Source of the DNA: Klebsiella pneumoniae
GTDB lineage: Bacteria > Pseudomonadota > Gammaproteobacteria > Pseudomonadales > Pseudohongiellaceae
Length of the DNA stretch: 27,682 nt
Assembly: GCA_945869725.1 (NCBI GenBank)
Contig: CAMBPO010000035.1
Span: 1-27,682, forward strand
Direction of reading: 5' to 3'
Below are positions 17,615 through 25,806 of this stretch, piece after piece. The position numbers and the translations under genes were made by a program. Below the pieces are notes generated by a model. The model was not told the origin of the DNA, did no database searches, and saw only the letters and a program-made list of their open reading frames with translations. Positions within the stretch are counted from its first letter, which is position 1. Each line of letters begins with the position of its first letter.

Positions 17615-18742
17615 ATGAGCAGCAAAGATACATCAAATATCAAACCCGAAATAGCGTTGGTGCTGTCGGGTGGTGGCGCGCGGGCAGCCTATCAGGTAGG
17701 TGCGTTGCGGGGTGTTTCAAGTGTGCTTCCCAGAGACATCTGTAATCCGTTCCAGGTTATTTCGGGAACGTCGGCCGGGGCCATGAATGCAGTCGGATTG
17801 GCTACCCATGCGCATAAGATGCGCACGGGTGTCAAAATGCTTGAATATGTCTGGCGAAATATCAGCAGCGATAAAATCTATCGGCTGGACTCAGCCGGTC
17901 TGGTCAGCAGTGCATCAAACTGGGTGTTCTCCTTTCTGGCCAATCGGGATGCGCGCACACCGACATCGTTGCTCGACAATAGTCCGCTGGATAAGTTATT
18001 GCAGGAAATTCTGCGCCTGGAAAGAATAGAGGAAAACATAAAAGCCGGTTACCTCAACAGTCTTGTGGTGACCGCGTCCGGTTATACCAGCGGTGAGTCT
18101 GTATCATTTTTTCAAAGCAACAAACCGGTTGAAAACTGGCAACGTTCGCACCGCACAGGCATCCGCACAGAGTTGCGACACCATCATCTGTTGGCGTCGT
18201 CTGCTATTCCTACGTTATTTCCAGCCGTTAAAATCAATCGCGAGTATTTTGGGGATGGTGCTATCAGGCAATTAGCGCCATTAAGCCCTGTGATACATAT
18301 GGGAGCCACCAAAATAATGGCGATTGGGGTCAGTGGCAGCCGTACACGCAGGCCTGCCAAAGGTGATCAGGTCACTCAGCCGTCCTTGTCGCAAATTGTT
18401 GGGCACGTGTTAAACAGTGCGTTTGTCGATACGCTGGAAAGTGATATGGCGGTGTTAAGGCGTTACAACGCATTGATTCCCTTGTGTACTGGGCCGCAGC
18501 AACTGGATGTGCGGCCAATTGAATTACTGGAGATTACGCCCAGCCTTGATTTGAATCGTATTGCAGAGGACTACTACCAGACCTTGCCGCGCTCTATCCG
18601 TTTGTTTATCAGGGACACTAATTCCAGTTCAATTGCCAGTTTGTTAATGTTTGAGAAGGAGTATTGTCAGGCTCTCATGGATCTGGGCATCGCCGATGCA
18701 TTGGCAAAACGGGAGCAGATCCAGGAGTTTTTCCTGCGTTAG
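17615..18742 (+). CDS. Patatin-like phospholipase
   Basis: This 375-residue protein is a patatin-family lipid acyl hydrolase. The oxyanion-hole motif is SGGGARAAYQ (18-27), the nucleophile elbow is GTSAG with S53, and the second member of the Ser-Asp dyad is D214 in FGDGA. Between them lies a helical region of about 150 residues, and the C-terminal part is of the RssA-like bacterial type. No signal peptide or strong membrane helix is visible, so it is probably cytoplasmic or attached to the inner face of the membrane. The lipid substrate is unknown. It is divergent from the 5'-nucleotidase and convergent with the TorF-like porin, with only 11 bases between the stops. Confidence 0.9.
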   Translation: MSSKDTSNIKPEIALVLSGGGARAAYQVGALRGVSSVLPRDICNPFQVISGTSAGAMNAVGLATHAHKMRTGVKMLEYVWRNISSDKIYRLDSAGLVSSASNWVFSFLANRDARTPTSLLDNSPLDKLLQEILRLERIEENIKAGYLNSLVVTASGYTSGESVSFFQSNKPVENWQRSHRTGIRTELRHHHLLASSAIPTLFPAVKINREYFGDGAIRQLAPLSPVIHMGATKIMAIGVSGSRTRRPAKGDQVTQPSLSQIVGHVLNSAFVDTLESDMAVLRRYNALIPLCTGPQQLDVRPIELLEITPSLDLNRIAEDYYQTLPRSIRLFIRDTNSSSIASLLMFEKEYCQALMDLGIADALAKREQIQEFFLR

Positions 18743-18753
18743 TTCATGCTAGA

Positions 18754-19503
18754 TCAGAACGAGTAGCTGAAACCGACAACCATCTTGTCTTCCTGATCAG
18801 TGCCGTTACGATCTTTGCCACCAATCACGTAAGTGGTGAAAAATTGGGCGGGCAGTTCTGCAATGCCTTTTGATAAGGTCAGATCAATACTTCTGAAGGC
18901 ACCACTTTCCGGAGTTGCAGAGATGTACTTGCCTTTGTTTTCGTAAGTTGCGTAGCTGGCAACAACTCCCAGGCCGAAACCTTCGCCAAGATCAAAACTG
19001 GATCCCAGACTGAAGAACATATCTCCCTGATTTGACCAGGTTGCATCCTGACCCATGTACTTCATATCGAAGTCGAGGCCACCAAAGCTAAGTCCTAGGT
19101 AGGGCTCGATGACGCTGGCTTTGCTGTCATCCATGTACCAATAGTACAGCGCGCCTACATCGTAAGTCAGGCCGCCACTTTCACCGGTATAACCGCTGAA
19201 AAAATTGTTCTCGACGGTTGTGCTCAGATCAGGAGTTCCGTAGCTCAGGTTTGATGCCCACCAGCCTGCATACCAGCCAGTTTCGGTGCTGGTAACATTC
19301 AGACCTGCCTGAACGGCGGCGCCATCGTTTTCGGGAATGTTGGTGATACCACGGAATATGTATCCGGATACCACGCCGACGCTGCCGGCAATTTCCACTT
19401 CAGCGTGAGCGGGTTTTACTGCGAAAACGCTTGCTGCTGCCATGATGGCTGTTGCGCCAAATACGGCCAGTTTGCTGTTCGCTGCAACGTTCTTTACCTG
19501 CAT
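18754..19503 (-). CDS. TorF-like putative porin (outer membrane beta-barrel)
   Basis: The 249-residue protein has a signal peptide (MQVKNVAANSKLAVFG to about VKPAHA) and then alternating beta-strands ending in FSYSF, the C-terminal aromatic signal of outer-membrane barrels. VSGYIFRGITN shortly after cleavage is the hallmark of the TorF-like/TIGR02001 family. I start at ATG 19501-19503, with AGGAG eight bases upstream; the frame is open to 19596, but that part is leader DNA just after a sigma-54 promoter. That promoter suggests control by nitrogen or another sigma-54 activator. I recall homologues beside glnK-amtB in some marine gammaproteobacteria; those genes are not here. Its transported substrate is unknown. 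Confidence 0.88.
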   Translation of the reverse strand: MQVKNVAANSKLAVFGATAIMAAASVFAVKPAHAEVEIAGSVGVVSGYIFRGITNIPENDGAAVQAGLNVTSTETGWYAGWWASNLSYGTPDLSTTVENNFFSGYTGESGGLTYDVGALYYWYMDDSKASVIEPYLGLSFGGLDFDMKYMGQDATWSNQGDMFFSLGSSFDLGEGFGLGVVASYATYENKGKYISATPESGAFRSIDLTLSKGIAELPAQFFTTYVIGGKDRNGTDQEDKMVVGFSYSF

Positions 19504-19602
19504 AGTGTTGACTCCTGATTGACTGTTTTGTGCTTGATAGTAAGTTCGTTCTTGTTGGGTCCGAATCGTGATGTGCAATTCGCCCGGACTTATCATGACA
19601 GG

Positions 19603-19618
19603 AGCAATACCTGTGCCA
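19603..19618 (-). promoter_or_regulatory. Sigma-54 (RpoN) promoter for the TorF-like porin
   Basis: On the minus strand the sequence is TGGCACAGGTATTGCT. The -24 TGGCAC and -12 TTGCT elements are consensus, and GG and GC are separated by exactly ten bases. The predicted transcript starts near 19592, about 90 bases before the porin ATG. An A/T-rich tract lies just upstream, suitable for DNA bending. Confidence 0.75.
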
Positions 19619-19693
19619 ATATAAAAAACACTATTTTTTTCAATCAGATGACTACCCTACCCAAAACCTGAATAAAACCTGACGCTCTTTTGT

Positions 19694-19718
19694 GGTGCAT
19701 AACAGACTGTTGTGCGCC
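19694..19718. repeat. Inverted repeat upstream of the sigma-54 promoter
   Basis: GGTGCATAACA and TGTTGTGCGCC face each other across GAC, with nine of eleven positions complementary and the other two able to form G-T pairs. It is centred about 88 bases upstream of the -24 element, a distance typical of enhancer-binding protein sites for sigma-54. It could instead be only an RNA hairpin. Confidence 0.5.
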
Positions 19719-19750
19719 GCAATGAGGCCTGCAATTGGGTAAAACGGTAG

Positions 19751-19792
19751 ACGCCGTAACGTAGTCTCTGACGAGACTACGTTAAATGGCGT
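19751..19792 (-). terminator. Long two-part hairpin after the DUF533 gene
   Basis: TAACGTAGTCTC (19757-19768) and GAGACTACGTTA (19773-19784) form a perfect 12-bp stem with a TGAC loop. An outer ACGCC/GGCGT stem (19751-19755 with 19788-19792) extends it across a small internal loop. It starts 18 bases past the DUF533 stop, and on the minus strand a short TTTT follows about six bases later, so it may be an imperfect intrinsic terminator. It may also act as an upstream site for the porin. Confidence 0.5.
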
Positions 19793-19810
19793 ATGGGTGG
19801 CGGGGCTGAT

Positions 19811-20545
19811 TCAGGCGTCGATAACCTGATGATCAAGGTGGGCGGTGAGTTCAGCGGGCAGATTCAAGCGATTTGCCAGCACCTCGATGTATGCACGTTC
19901 TGCGGGGTGGTCGATATCAATCGCCATGCGTGATACCAGGTAAACTTCAGATGCCTGCTCTATTCCCTGAACCGAAGATACCAGGGCATCCAGATCAACC
20001 GGTTTGCGTAACGCATCAAACACGAATGCCTTGCTCTCTGCATCCAGAGACATTTTTTCTACCTGCTCAAAAATGACAGTTTGTTCTTTGGCATCAATAT
20101 GACCATCGGCCTTGGCTGCAAAGACCATGGCAGTTATCAGCGTCAGTGAGAAGTTCTGCCCCGCTGTTGAGTTAGCTGGCGGGGGTAAAAAGCGCGGATC
20201 AAAATTCTGAAGGTCTGTAGCGTTAGCGATGGGCGCGCTTTGTACCTGTTGGCCCTGTTGCCAGTTCTGGTAAGCCTTAAAAGCCACTGCGCCTGCAGCC
20301 GCTGCACCGCCGTAACCGATAATGCCTCCCGCCATTTTGCGGACCTTTTTACTGCCCAGTAGCAAGCCGAGTACTCCCCCCATTGCCACACCCTTCCCGA
20401 GACCGCCACCCAGCATGCCTCCTAAGGGGCTGTTACCTAACATGCCCCCGAGAGGGTTGTTGCCCATCATGTTATTGCCCTGTTGAGCGTCTGCGTTGTT
20501 GCGGCCCGCACCTAGAAATTGTTCCAGTAATTTATTGGTGTCCAT
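19811..20545 (-). CDS. DUF533 (YebE-like) membrane-associated protein
   Basis: The 244-residue protein belongs to the DUF533/YebE type; its function is not established. The N-terminal 60 residues are Gly/Met/Asn-rich with a repeated PLGGMLG unit (twice, at about 31-47). A hydrophobic glycine-rich segment (GVAMGGVLGLLLG, then GGIIGYGGAAAAGAVAF) looks like one or two membrane helices around 52-90. The C-terminal 120 residues are helical and TerB-like, with FAAKADGHIDAKEQ and a matching acidic DIDHPAERAYIEVLA. GGAGG lies seven bases before the ATG. It follows dbpA by 48 bases on the same strand, so the two may be co-transcribed. In E. coli the yebE promoter is known to respond to envelope stress; no such site was identified here. 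Confidence 0.85.
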   Translation of the reverse strand: MDTNKLLEQFLGAGRNNADAQQGNNMMGNNPLGGMLGNSPLGGMLGGGLGKGVAMGGVLGLLLGSKKVRKMAGGIIGYGGAAAAGAVAFKAYQNWQQGQQVQSAPIANATDLQNFDPRFLPPPANSTAGQNFSLTLITAMVFAAKADGHIDAKEQTVIFEQVEKMSLDAESKAFVFDALRKPVDLDALVSSVQGIEQASEVYLVSRMAIDIDHPAERAYIEVLANRLNLPAELTAHLDHQVIDA

Positions 20546-20593
20546 TGCGTTTCCTCCGACTTTGTCTGTTTTTGAAATCTTCGCTGCCAGCGC

Positions 20594-21976
20594 TTACAGT
20601 TGACGTACTCGCGCAGATTTACCTTTTATCTTGCCCTTGCTCAGAATCTGTTTTGCCAGATTTGTCTTGTTTCTGTTGATAGCAACATAAGCCGCCTGAT
20701 GCGTAATACGTATGTTGCCGACATCTGATCTTTCCAGTTCCCCTGACCCTGTCAGCGCACCCAAGACGTCTGTTGGTCGTATTTTGTCGCGTTTGCCGCC
20801 ATCAATAATCAAGGTGTTGAAACTTGCCTGCGGCGGGCTCAGCTTTAAGACACTGACTGGCGGAAGCTCCGCCAATTTATCTACCGTATCTTTTGAAGAG
20901 GATGACACGAAGGTGCATGCTCTGCCTTTGGCTCCTGCTCTACCCGTCCGTCCTATGCGGTGGGTATGTGTTTCTTCATCGCGTGCCTCATGATAATTGA
21001 TCACAAGATCCAGTCCGGTGATATCGAGGCCGCGCGCCGCCACATCCGTGGCAACCAGCACCCGTGCGCTGCCGTTACTGAACAGGATAATCGCCTGATC
21101 ACGTTCGCGCTGGTCCATCTCCCCATGTAATGCGATTGCCGAAAATCCAACTCGTTGCAGGCGTTGACACACTTCATCGACGTCGTTACGTGTTGTGCAG
21201 AACACAAGAGCATTGTCGGGCCTGAAGTGCAGCAAAACGCGTTTGAGTGCATCAAGTCGAGATTCATCGTTTCCGCTCAGATAACGAAGCTCTTCTATAT
21301 CCGGTGCAACTTCGATGTCCCGTAGCTCTACGTAGACCGGATTTTGCAGAATTACTTCTGACAAGGTATGGATCTCCGCCGAAAATGTGGCGCTGAACAA
21401 CAGCATCTGCGCTCGTGTGCCAGATTTCGCAGTCATTGACCGCTGTCTGTGCAGATCAGCCAGCACATTTTCCACAGAAGGCAGGAAGCCCATGTCCAGC
21501 ATACGATCGGCTTCATCCAGCACAAGAAAGTCGATGTCAGCTAAAATCAGCGAACCGCGTTGCAAATGATCTTCTATACGTCCCGGTGTTCCTACAATGA
21601 TATGGGCGCCATGACTCAGCGAGTCGGCTTGAACCGCGACCGGGCGCCCTCCGCACAGGCTGAGAACCTTGATGTTGGGCAGCAGTCTGGCAAGCCGGCG
21701 AACTTCGTCAGCAACCTGATCTGCGAGTTCTCTGGTCGGGCACAGAATCAATGCCTGAGGCTTGAACAATGTGGGTTCGATTTTCTGCAAAATACCCAGC
21801 GCGAATGCGGCTGTTTTTCCAGATCCGGTTTTGCCCTGCGCCATGACATCACGTCCTGCCAAAACGGCGGGTAGACTGAGTTGTTGCACGGGAGTCATTG
21901 AGGTAAATGCCAATGCGCTCAGGTTCTGCAACAGAGCAGGACGTAATTGCAGTTGTGAAAAGTCAGTATCTGACAT
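20594..21976 (-). CDS. dbpA: ATP-dependent RNA helicase DbpA
   Basis: DbpA is a DEAD-box helicase that acts in 50S subunit assembly by binding hairpin 92 of 23S rRNA. The 460-residue protein has a Q motif (FTSMTPVQQLSLPA), Walker A with GSGKT at 51-55, PTRELADQV, TPGR, DEAD at 154-157, LLFSATF, ARVLVATDVAARGLDI and HRIGRTGRAG. The C-terminal DbpA RNA-binding domain is intact: IDGGKRDKIRPTDVLGALTG through GKIKGKSARVRQL. I start at ATG 21974-21976 with TGGA eight bases upstream; the frame continues to 22036 but adds no conserved sequence. The C-terminal domain distinguishes DbpA from SrmB, RhlB or RhlE. It is divergent from map, with 135 bases between the starts. Confidence 0.96.
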   Translation of the reverse strand: MSDTDFSQLQLRPALLQNLSALAFTSMTPVQQLSLPAVLAGRDVMAQGKTGSGKTAAFALGILQKIEPTLFKPQALILCPTRELADQVADEVRRLARLLPNIKVLSLCGGRPVAVQADSLSHGAHIIVGTPGRIEDHLQRGSLILADIDFLVLDEADRMLDMGFLPSVENVLADLHRQRSMTAKSGTRAQMLLFSATFSAEIHTLSEVILQNPVYVELRDIEVAPDIEELRYLSGNDESRLDALKRVLLHFRPDNALVFCTTRNDVDEVCQRLQRVGFSAIALHGEMDQRERDQAIILFSNGSARVLVATDVAARGLDITGLDLVINYHEARDEETHTHRIGRTGRAGAKGRACTFVSSSSKDTVDKLAELPPVSVLKLSPPQASFNTLIIDGGKRDKIRPTDVLGALTGSGELERSDVGNIRITHQAAYVAINRNKTNLAKQILSKGKIKGKSARVRQL

Positions 21977-22111
21977 AGTTGATTCCAGAAAGCGGGTGTG
22001 GAGAGAGATTTCGCGGCGCAGTGTAACATCGGACATGCTGTGATTGGCGGGTTCCCCTCGCCTGACGAAAGACCTACAATATCGGCAGTCCCAGAATTAG
22101 AGAACTTATTG

Positions 22112-22891
22112 ATGGCCGTCAGCATTAAAACTCCAGAAGATATTGAAAAAATGCGAGTGGCCGGCCGGCTGGCCGCCGAAGTACTCGAAATGATTGAGCC
22201 CTTTGTCAAAGTCGGCGTCAGTACGGGTGAACTGGATCGGATCTGTCACGATTACATAGTCAACGTGCAGAACGCTATCCCTGCCCCGCTAAACTATAAC
22301 GGCTTTCCGAAATCTATCTGTACCTCATTAAATCACGTGGTATGTCATGGCATTCCCAGTGACAGCAAGATTCTGAAAAGTGGCGATATCCTCAATATAG
22401 ATATCACCGTGATCAAAGACGGATTTCACGGTGATACCAGCAAGATGTTTTTGTTGGGCGAGGTCGCACCCCATGCCAGACGACTGATCAAAGTGACACA
22501 AGAGTGTTTGTATAAAGCTATTGAGATCGTCAAACCGGGTATTCGTCTTGGCGATATTGGTCATGTTATTCAGACTCACGCCGAGGCAAACAATTACTCT
22601 GTGGTGCGCGAGTATTGTGGCCACGGCATAGGTCGTATATTCCATGAGGATCCGCAGGTATTGCATTATGGCAAACCTGCTACGGGCATACTGGTAGTTG
22701 AAGGCATGACATTTACCATAGAACCTATGATCAATCTGGGTGAGCGTCATACCAAGTTATCAAAAACTGATGGTTGGACCGTCACTACACGCGACCGGCG
22801 TTTGTCCGCTCAGTGGGAGCATACGCTGGCCGTAACAGCCAATGGATGTGAGGTGCTTACCCGTCGCATAGAAGAAGATTTGTTCAACTAA
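22112..22891 (+). CDS. map: Methionine aminopeptidase, type I
   Basis: Map removes the initiator methionine from new proteins. The 259-residue protein has all five metal ligands: D97 (LNIDITV), D108 (FHGDTSKM), H171 (CGHGIGR), E204 (FTIEPM) and E236 (AQWEHT). ATG 22112 gives the standard MAVSIKTPEDIEKMRVAGRLAAEVLEMI start, almost identical to E. coli; the frame is open from 21998 but the extra residues are not conserved. The ribosome site is weak (only GAG). A TACAAT box at 22075-22080 could be its -10, but I see no good -35. rpsB, which is often beside map on the other strand, is not here; dbpA takes that place. glnD follows after 113 bases. Confidence 0.97.
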   Translation: MAVSIKTPEDIEKMRVAGRLAAEVLEMIEPFVKVGVSTGELDRICHDYIVNVQNAIPAPLNYNGFPKSICTSLNHVVCHGIPSDSKILKSGDILNIDITVIKDGFHGDTSKMFLLGEVAPHARRLIKVTQECLYKAIEIVKPGIRLGDIGHVIQTHAEANNYSVVREYCGHGIGRIFHEDPQVLHYGKPATGILVVEGMTFTIEPMINLGERHTKLSKTDGWTVTTRDRRLSAQWEHTLAVTANGCEVLTRRIEEDLFN

Positions 22892-22902
22892 GTGCCCGAT
22901 TG

Positions 22903-22936
22903 ATCAGAGATCGTTCATATCTGATTTCCTGTTTTC
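22903..22936 (+). terminator. Possible weak intrinsic terminator after map
   Basis: ATCAGA (22903-22908) and TCTGAT (22920-22925) pair, extended by AT/AT inside around a CGTTC loop with one mismatch. A T-rich run (TTTCCTGTTTTC) follows. The stem is AU-rich and short, so it would be leaky at best. It sits 12 bases after the map stop. Confidence 0.35.
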
Positions 22937-23004
22937 TTGACATGGCAAGCTAATCTAACCGTCTGGCACCTGCAGATGGACGATAGTGGCCGAGGGTGTG
23001 CCTG

Positions 23005-25746
23005 ATGAGTGTTGATTTATCAATGGCTGTGACCGATAACCCGCACGTCCAAGTTGTTAATCCGGTTTGGGCTGACCCTTCCCTGTTTGATCCTGATGCC
23101 TTTGACAAGAAGCTCAATTCCGGGCAGCCCGCGGTCTCTGTGTTTAAAGAAGCGATCGCTCATACCCGTCAAGAACTGGATCAACGTTACCGGGCCGGTG
23201 CGCAGATCAGTAGTCTGGTTTGTGGGCGTGCCTGGTTTATTGATGAGTTGCTGCGTCGGGTATGGAATCTGTTTGACTGGAAAAACAGTGAACATCTAAG
23301 CCTGCTGGCCGTGGGAGGATATGGGCGCGGTGAGTTGCACCCGCACTCGGACATCGATCTTCTGCTGTTGATGCGCGGTGACCAGTCAGCTGTTAACCGT
23401 GAGGCGTTGAGTCAATTTTTTACCTTCCTGTGGGACATCAATCTGGATATCGGCCAGAGTGTTCGCACCATCGTGCAGTGCCGCGAAGAGGCGATCAAAG
23501 ATATCACGGTGGCAACCAGTCTGATGGAGTCGCGTACAATCGTTGGCCCTGCAGGTACTGTTGAATCCCTCCGCATGGAAATGATTGCTTTGACCCAGTC
23601 CGCCGATGTCTGGCCTGCCCGCGAATTTTTCACCGCCAAGCGCGATGAACAGATTGCACGTCATCATAAATACTATGACATCGATTATGCGCTGGAACCC
23701 AACGTCAAGACTTCACCTGGTGGTCTTCGCGATATTCAGACCATCGGCTGGATAGCCAAGCGGCATTACGATGCTGATAACCTTGCTGATCTTGTGGCGT
23801 TAGGCTTCTTGTTGCCTTCGGAGTATGAACAGCTTTACAAGGGGGAACAGTTGCTGTGGAAGCTGCGTTACGGACTGCACTTGCTGTCCGGCCGCAAAGA
23901 AGATCGTTTACTGTTTGATAAACAGCGTGACCTTGCCGCGATGTTTGGTTTCAAGGATGACAACAAGAGTCTGGCTGTTGAAAAACTGATGCAGGAGTAC
24001 TACCGCGCCGTTGCGACACTGCGGGCCCTGAATGACGTGTTGTTGCAACACTTCGATGAAGCGATTCTGAGGGCCGGTGAAAAAGTCGAGATAACCCGGA
24101 TCAATAACCGCTTTCAGATCTGCAATAGTTACATAGAAGTCACCGATGGTGGGATATTCAAACGCTTCCCGTTTGCGCTGATGGAAGTGTTTGTGCTGAT
24201 GGCGCAGAACCCGGAGATCAAGGGAGTGCGGGCGGCAACAATACGTTTGATTCGTGAACACAGAACGCTGATTGATCAAAAATTTCGGGTGGACTTGAGA
24301 AACACGACGTTGTTTATGGAATTGTTACGGTCCCCGAATGATCTGACTACACAACTGCGGCGCATGGCCCGATATGGAATTCTGGGCCGGTATCTGCCAG
24401 AGTTTGGGGCGATCGCAGGAAAAATGCAGCACGATCTCTTTCATATCTATACGGTAGATGCTCATACGCTGCAGGTTGTGGAAAACATGCGTCGTTTCCG
24501 CTTGCCGGAAGCCAAAGAAAACTACCCGATTGCGGCACATATCGCCACAAAACTGCCAAAAATTGAGCTGCTTTATATCGCTGGACTCTATCATGATATC
24601 GCCAAAGGACGAGGTGGCGATCACTCAACTCTGGGTATGGATGATGCAACAGCCTTTTGTCAGAGGCATCATCTCAGTGCTTGGGATACAAAACTGGTGT
24701 GTTGGTTGATTGGCAAACATCTGCTGATGTCGATGACCGCACAGCGTAAGGACATTTCAGATCCTGAAGTCATTCAAGATTTTGCTGTACAGGTAGGTGA
24801 CAAGTTACACCTGGATTATCTGTATGCGCTGACCGTTGCGGATATCAATGCAACCAATCCTACGCTATGGAATGCGTGGCGAGCATCGTTACTGAGGCAA
24901 TTGTATCTGAGTACCAAAAAGGCCTTGCGCCGAGGACTCGAGAATACGCTGGATCGTGTTGACCGTATCAAGGACAAGCAGGAAAGTGCCTTGCTTAAAT
25001 TGCGTGACAAAGGTTTGCAGGATGCCGAAATTCAGGCGATCTGGGAGAATACGGATGACGAATATTTTGTTCGTGAATCCGTGGCTAACATTGTTTGGCA
25101 TACCGAATCGATTGCGCGGCATAAAAAGTTAACGGATGCAGGTGAAACATTGATTCTGGTGCAGGATACTGCTGACTCGCTCGCCGATGGTGCCACACAT
25201 ATTTTTATTTATACCGTCAACAGGCGACATCTGTTTGCCAGCAGTGCAGCGGCGATGGAGCAGTTAGGCTTGAACATTCAGGATGCCCGAATTTTTACCT
25301 CCAGCAAAAATTTCTGTATGAATACTTATTCAGTTCTGGAGATGGATGGTACTGCCATCGGTGATAATCCACAGCGCGTGACTCAGATTAAAAAATTACT
25401 GTGTGAGTATCTTGCGGAGCCTTCGGCACATTTGCGTTTATCAAGAAAGCGTCGTTCCAGAAAGCTGCAACACTTTGGTCAGCAGGTAGAAACTGCGGTC
25501 ATCAATAAAGAGGGTCAGCCATGGTCAACGCTGGAGGTTAATTGTATCGACAAGCCCGGCATCCTCGCTGCTATCGGCAAAGTATTTTCGGAGCACGAAA
25601 TTCAATTGCTGAACGCTCGCATCGCTACACTCGGTGAGCGTGTGGAAGACTTGTTTTTTATTGCAGATGCCAATGACCAGGCGCTGCGTGATCCACAAAT
25701 AATTGAGAAATTTCAGAAGGCATTACAGCAAGAACTTGAAGCCTGA
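23005..25746 (+). CDS. glnD: [Protein-PII] uridylyltransferase/uridylyl-removing enzyme GlnD
   Basis: GlnD senses glutamine and adds or removes UMP on PII proteins (GlnB/GlnK), which then control glutamine synthetase and NtrBC. The 913-residue protein has the nucleotidyltransferase motif GGYGRGELHPHSDID (104-118), the LEPNVKTSPGGLRDIQT block, a central helical linker, an HD domain with H530-D531 (YHDIAKGRGGDHS) for UMP removal, and two C-terminal ACT domains. The last ACT domain begins around residue 840 with LEVNCIDKPGILAAIGKVF. I start at ATG 23005, with GAGGG eight bases before it, rather than at GTG 22996. The map-glnD-dapD order matches E. coli; the dapC gene found after glnD in pseudomonads is missing. 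Confidence 0.97.
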   Translation: MSVDLSMAVTDNPHVQVVNPVWADPSLFDPDAFDKKLNSGQPAVSVFKEAIAHTRQELDQRYRAGAQISSLVCGRAWFIDELLRRVWNLFDWKNSEHLSLLAVGGYGRGELHPHSDIDLLLLMRGDQSAVNREALSQFFTFLWDINLDIGQSVRTIVQCREEAIKDITVATSLMESRTIVGPAGTVESLRMEMIALTQSADVWPAREFFTAKRDEQIARHHKYYDIDYALEPNVKTSPGGLRDIQTIGWIAKRHYDADNLADLVALGFLLPSEYEQLYKGEQLLWKLRYGLHLLSGRKEDRLLFDKQRDLAAMFGFKDDNKSLAVEKLMQEYYRAVATLRALNDVLLQHFDEAILRAGEKVEITRINNRFQICNSYIEVTDGGIFKRFPFALMEVFVLMAQNPEIKGVRAATIRLIREHRTLIDQKFRVDLRNTTLFMELLRSPNDLTTQLRRMARYGILGRYLPEFGAIAGKMQHDLFHIYTVDAHTLQVVENMRRFRLPEAKENYPIAAHIATKLPKIELLYIAGLYHDIAKGRGGDHSTLGMDDATAFCQRHHLSAWDTKLVCWLIGKHLLMSMTAQRKDISDPEVIQDFAVQVGDKLHLDYLYALTVADINATNPTLWNAWRASLLRQLYLSTKKALRRGLENTLDRVDRIKDKQESALLKLRDKGLQDAEIQAIWENTDDEYFVRESVANIVWHTESIARHKKLTDAGETLILVQDTADSLADGATHIFIYTVNRRHLFASSAAAMEQLGLNIQDARIFTSSKNFCMNTYSVLEMDGTAIGDNPQRVTQIKKLLCEYLAEPSAHLRLSRKRRSRKLQHFGQQVETAVINKEGQPWSTLEVNCIDKPGILAAIGKVFSEHEIQLLNARIATLGERVEDLFFIADANDQALRDPQIIEKFQKALQQELEA

Positions 25747-25806
25747 CGGCATCACAAGCCCTTTGGCCTGGACATTGTTTGGAATACGATAATGGAGGAT
25801 TCACGT

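Larger units (their letters stand above)
19504..19810. other. 307-base intergenic region between the porin and DUF533 genes
   Basis: No gene is evident here. Going upstream of the porin, it holds the ribosome site, a leader of about 90 bases, a sigma-54 promoter (19603-19618), an A/T-rich tract (19619-19640) and two inverted repeats (19694-19718 and 19751-19792). The second repeat is just downstream of the DUF533 gene's stop and could also be its terminator. Confidence 0.7.

Noticed and set aside
22937..22965. Perfect TTGACA -35 box upstream of glnD
   Set aside because: No acceptable -10 hexamer lies 15-19 bases downstream, so I did not call a promoter.
22964..22980. A second sigma-54-like TGGCAC upstream of glnD
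   Set aside because: No TTGC element follows at the required spacing; GG is not followed by GC after ten bases.
25762..25793. dapD promoter made from TTGGCC or TGGACA with TACGAT or GATAAT
   Set aside because: The pair with good boxes has a 13-base spacer and the pair with good spacing has poor boxes.
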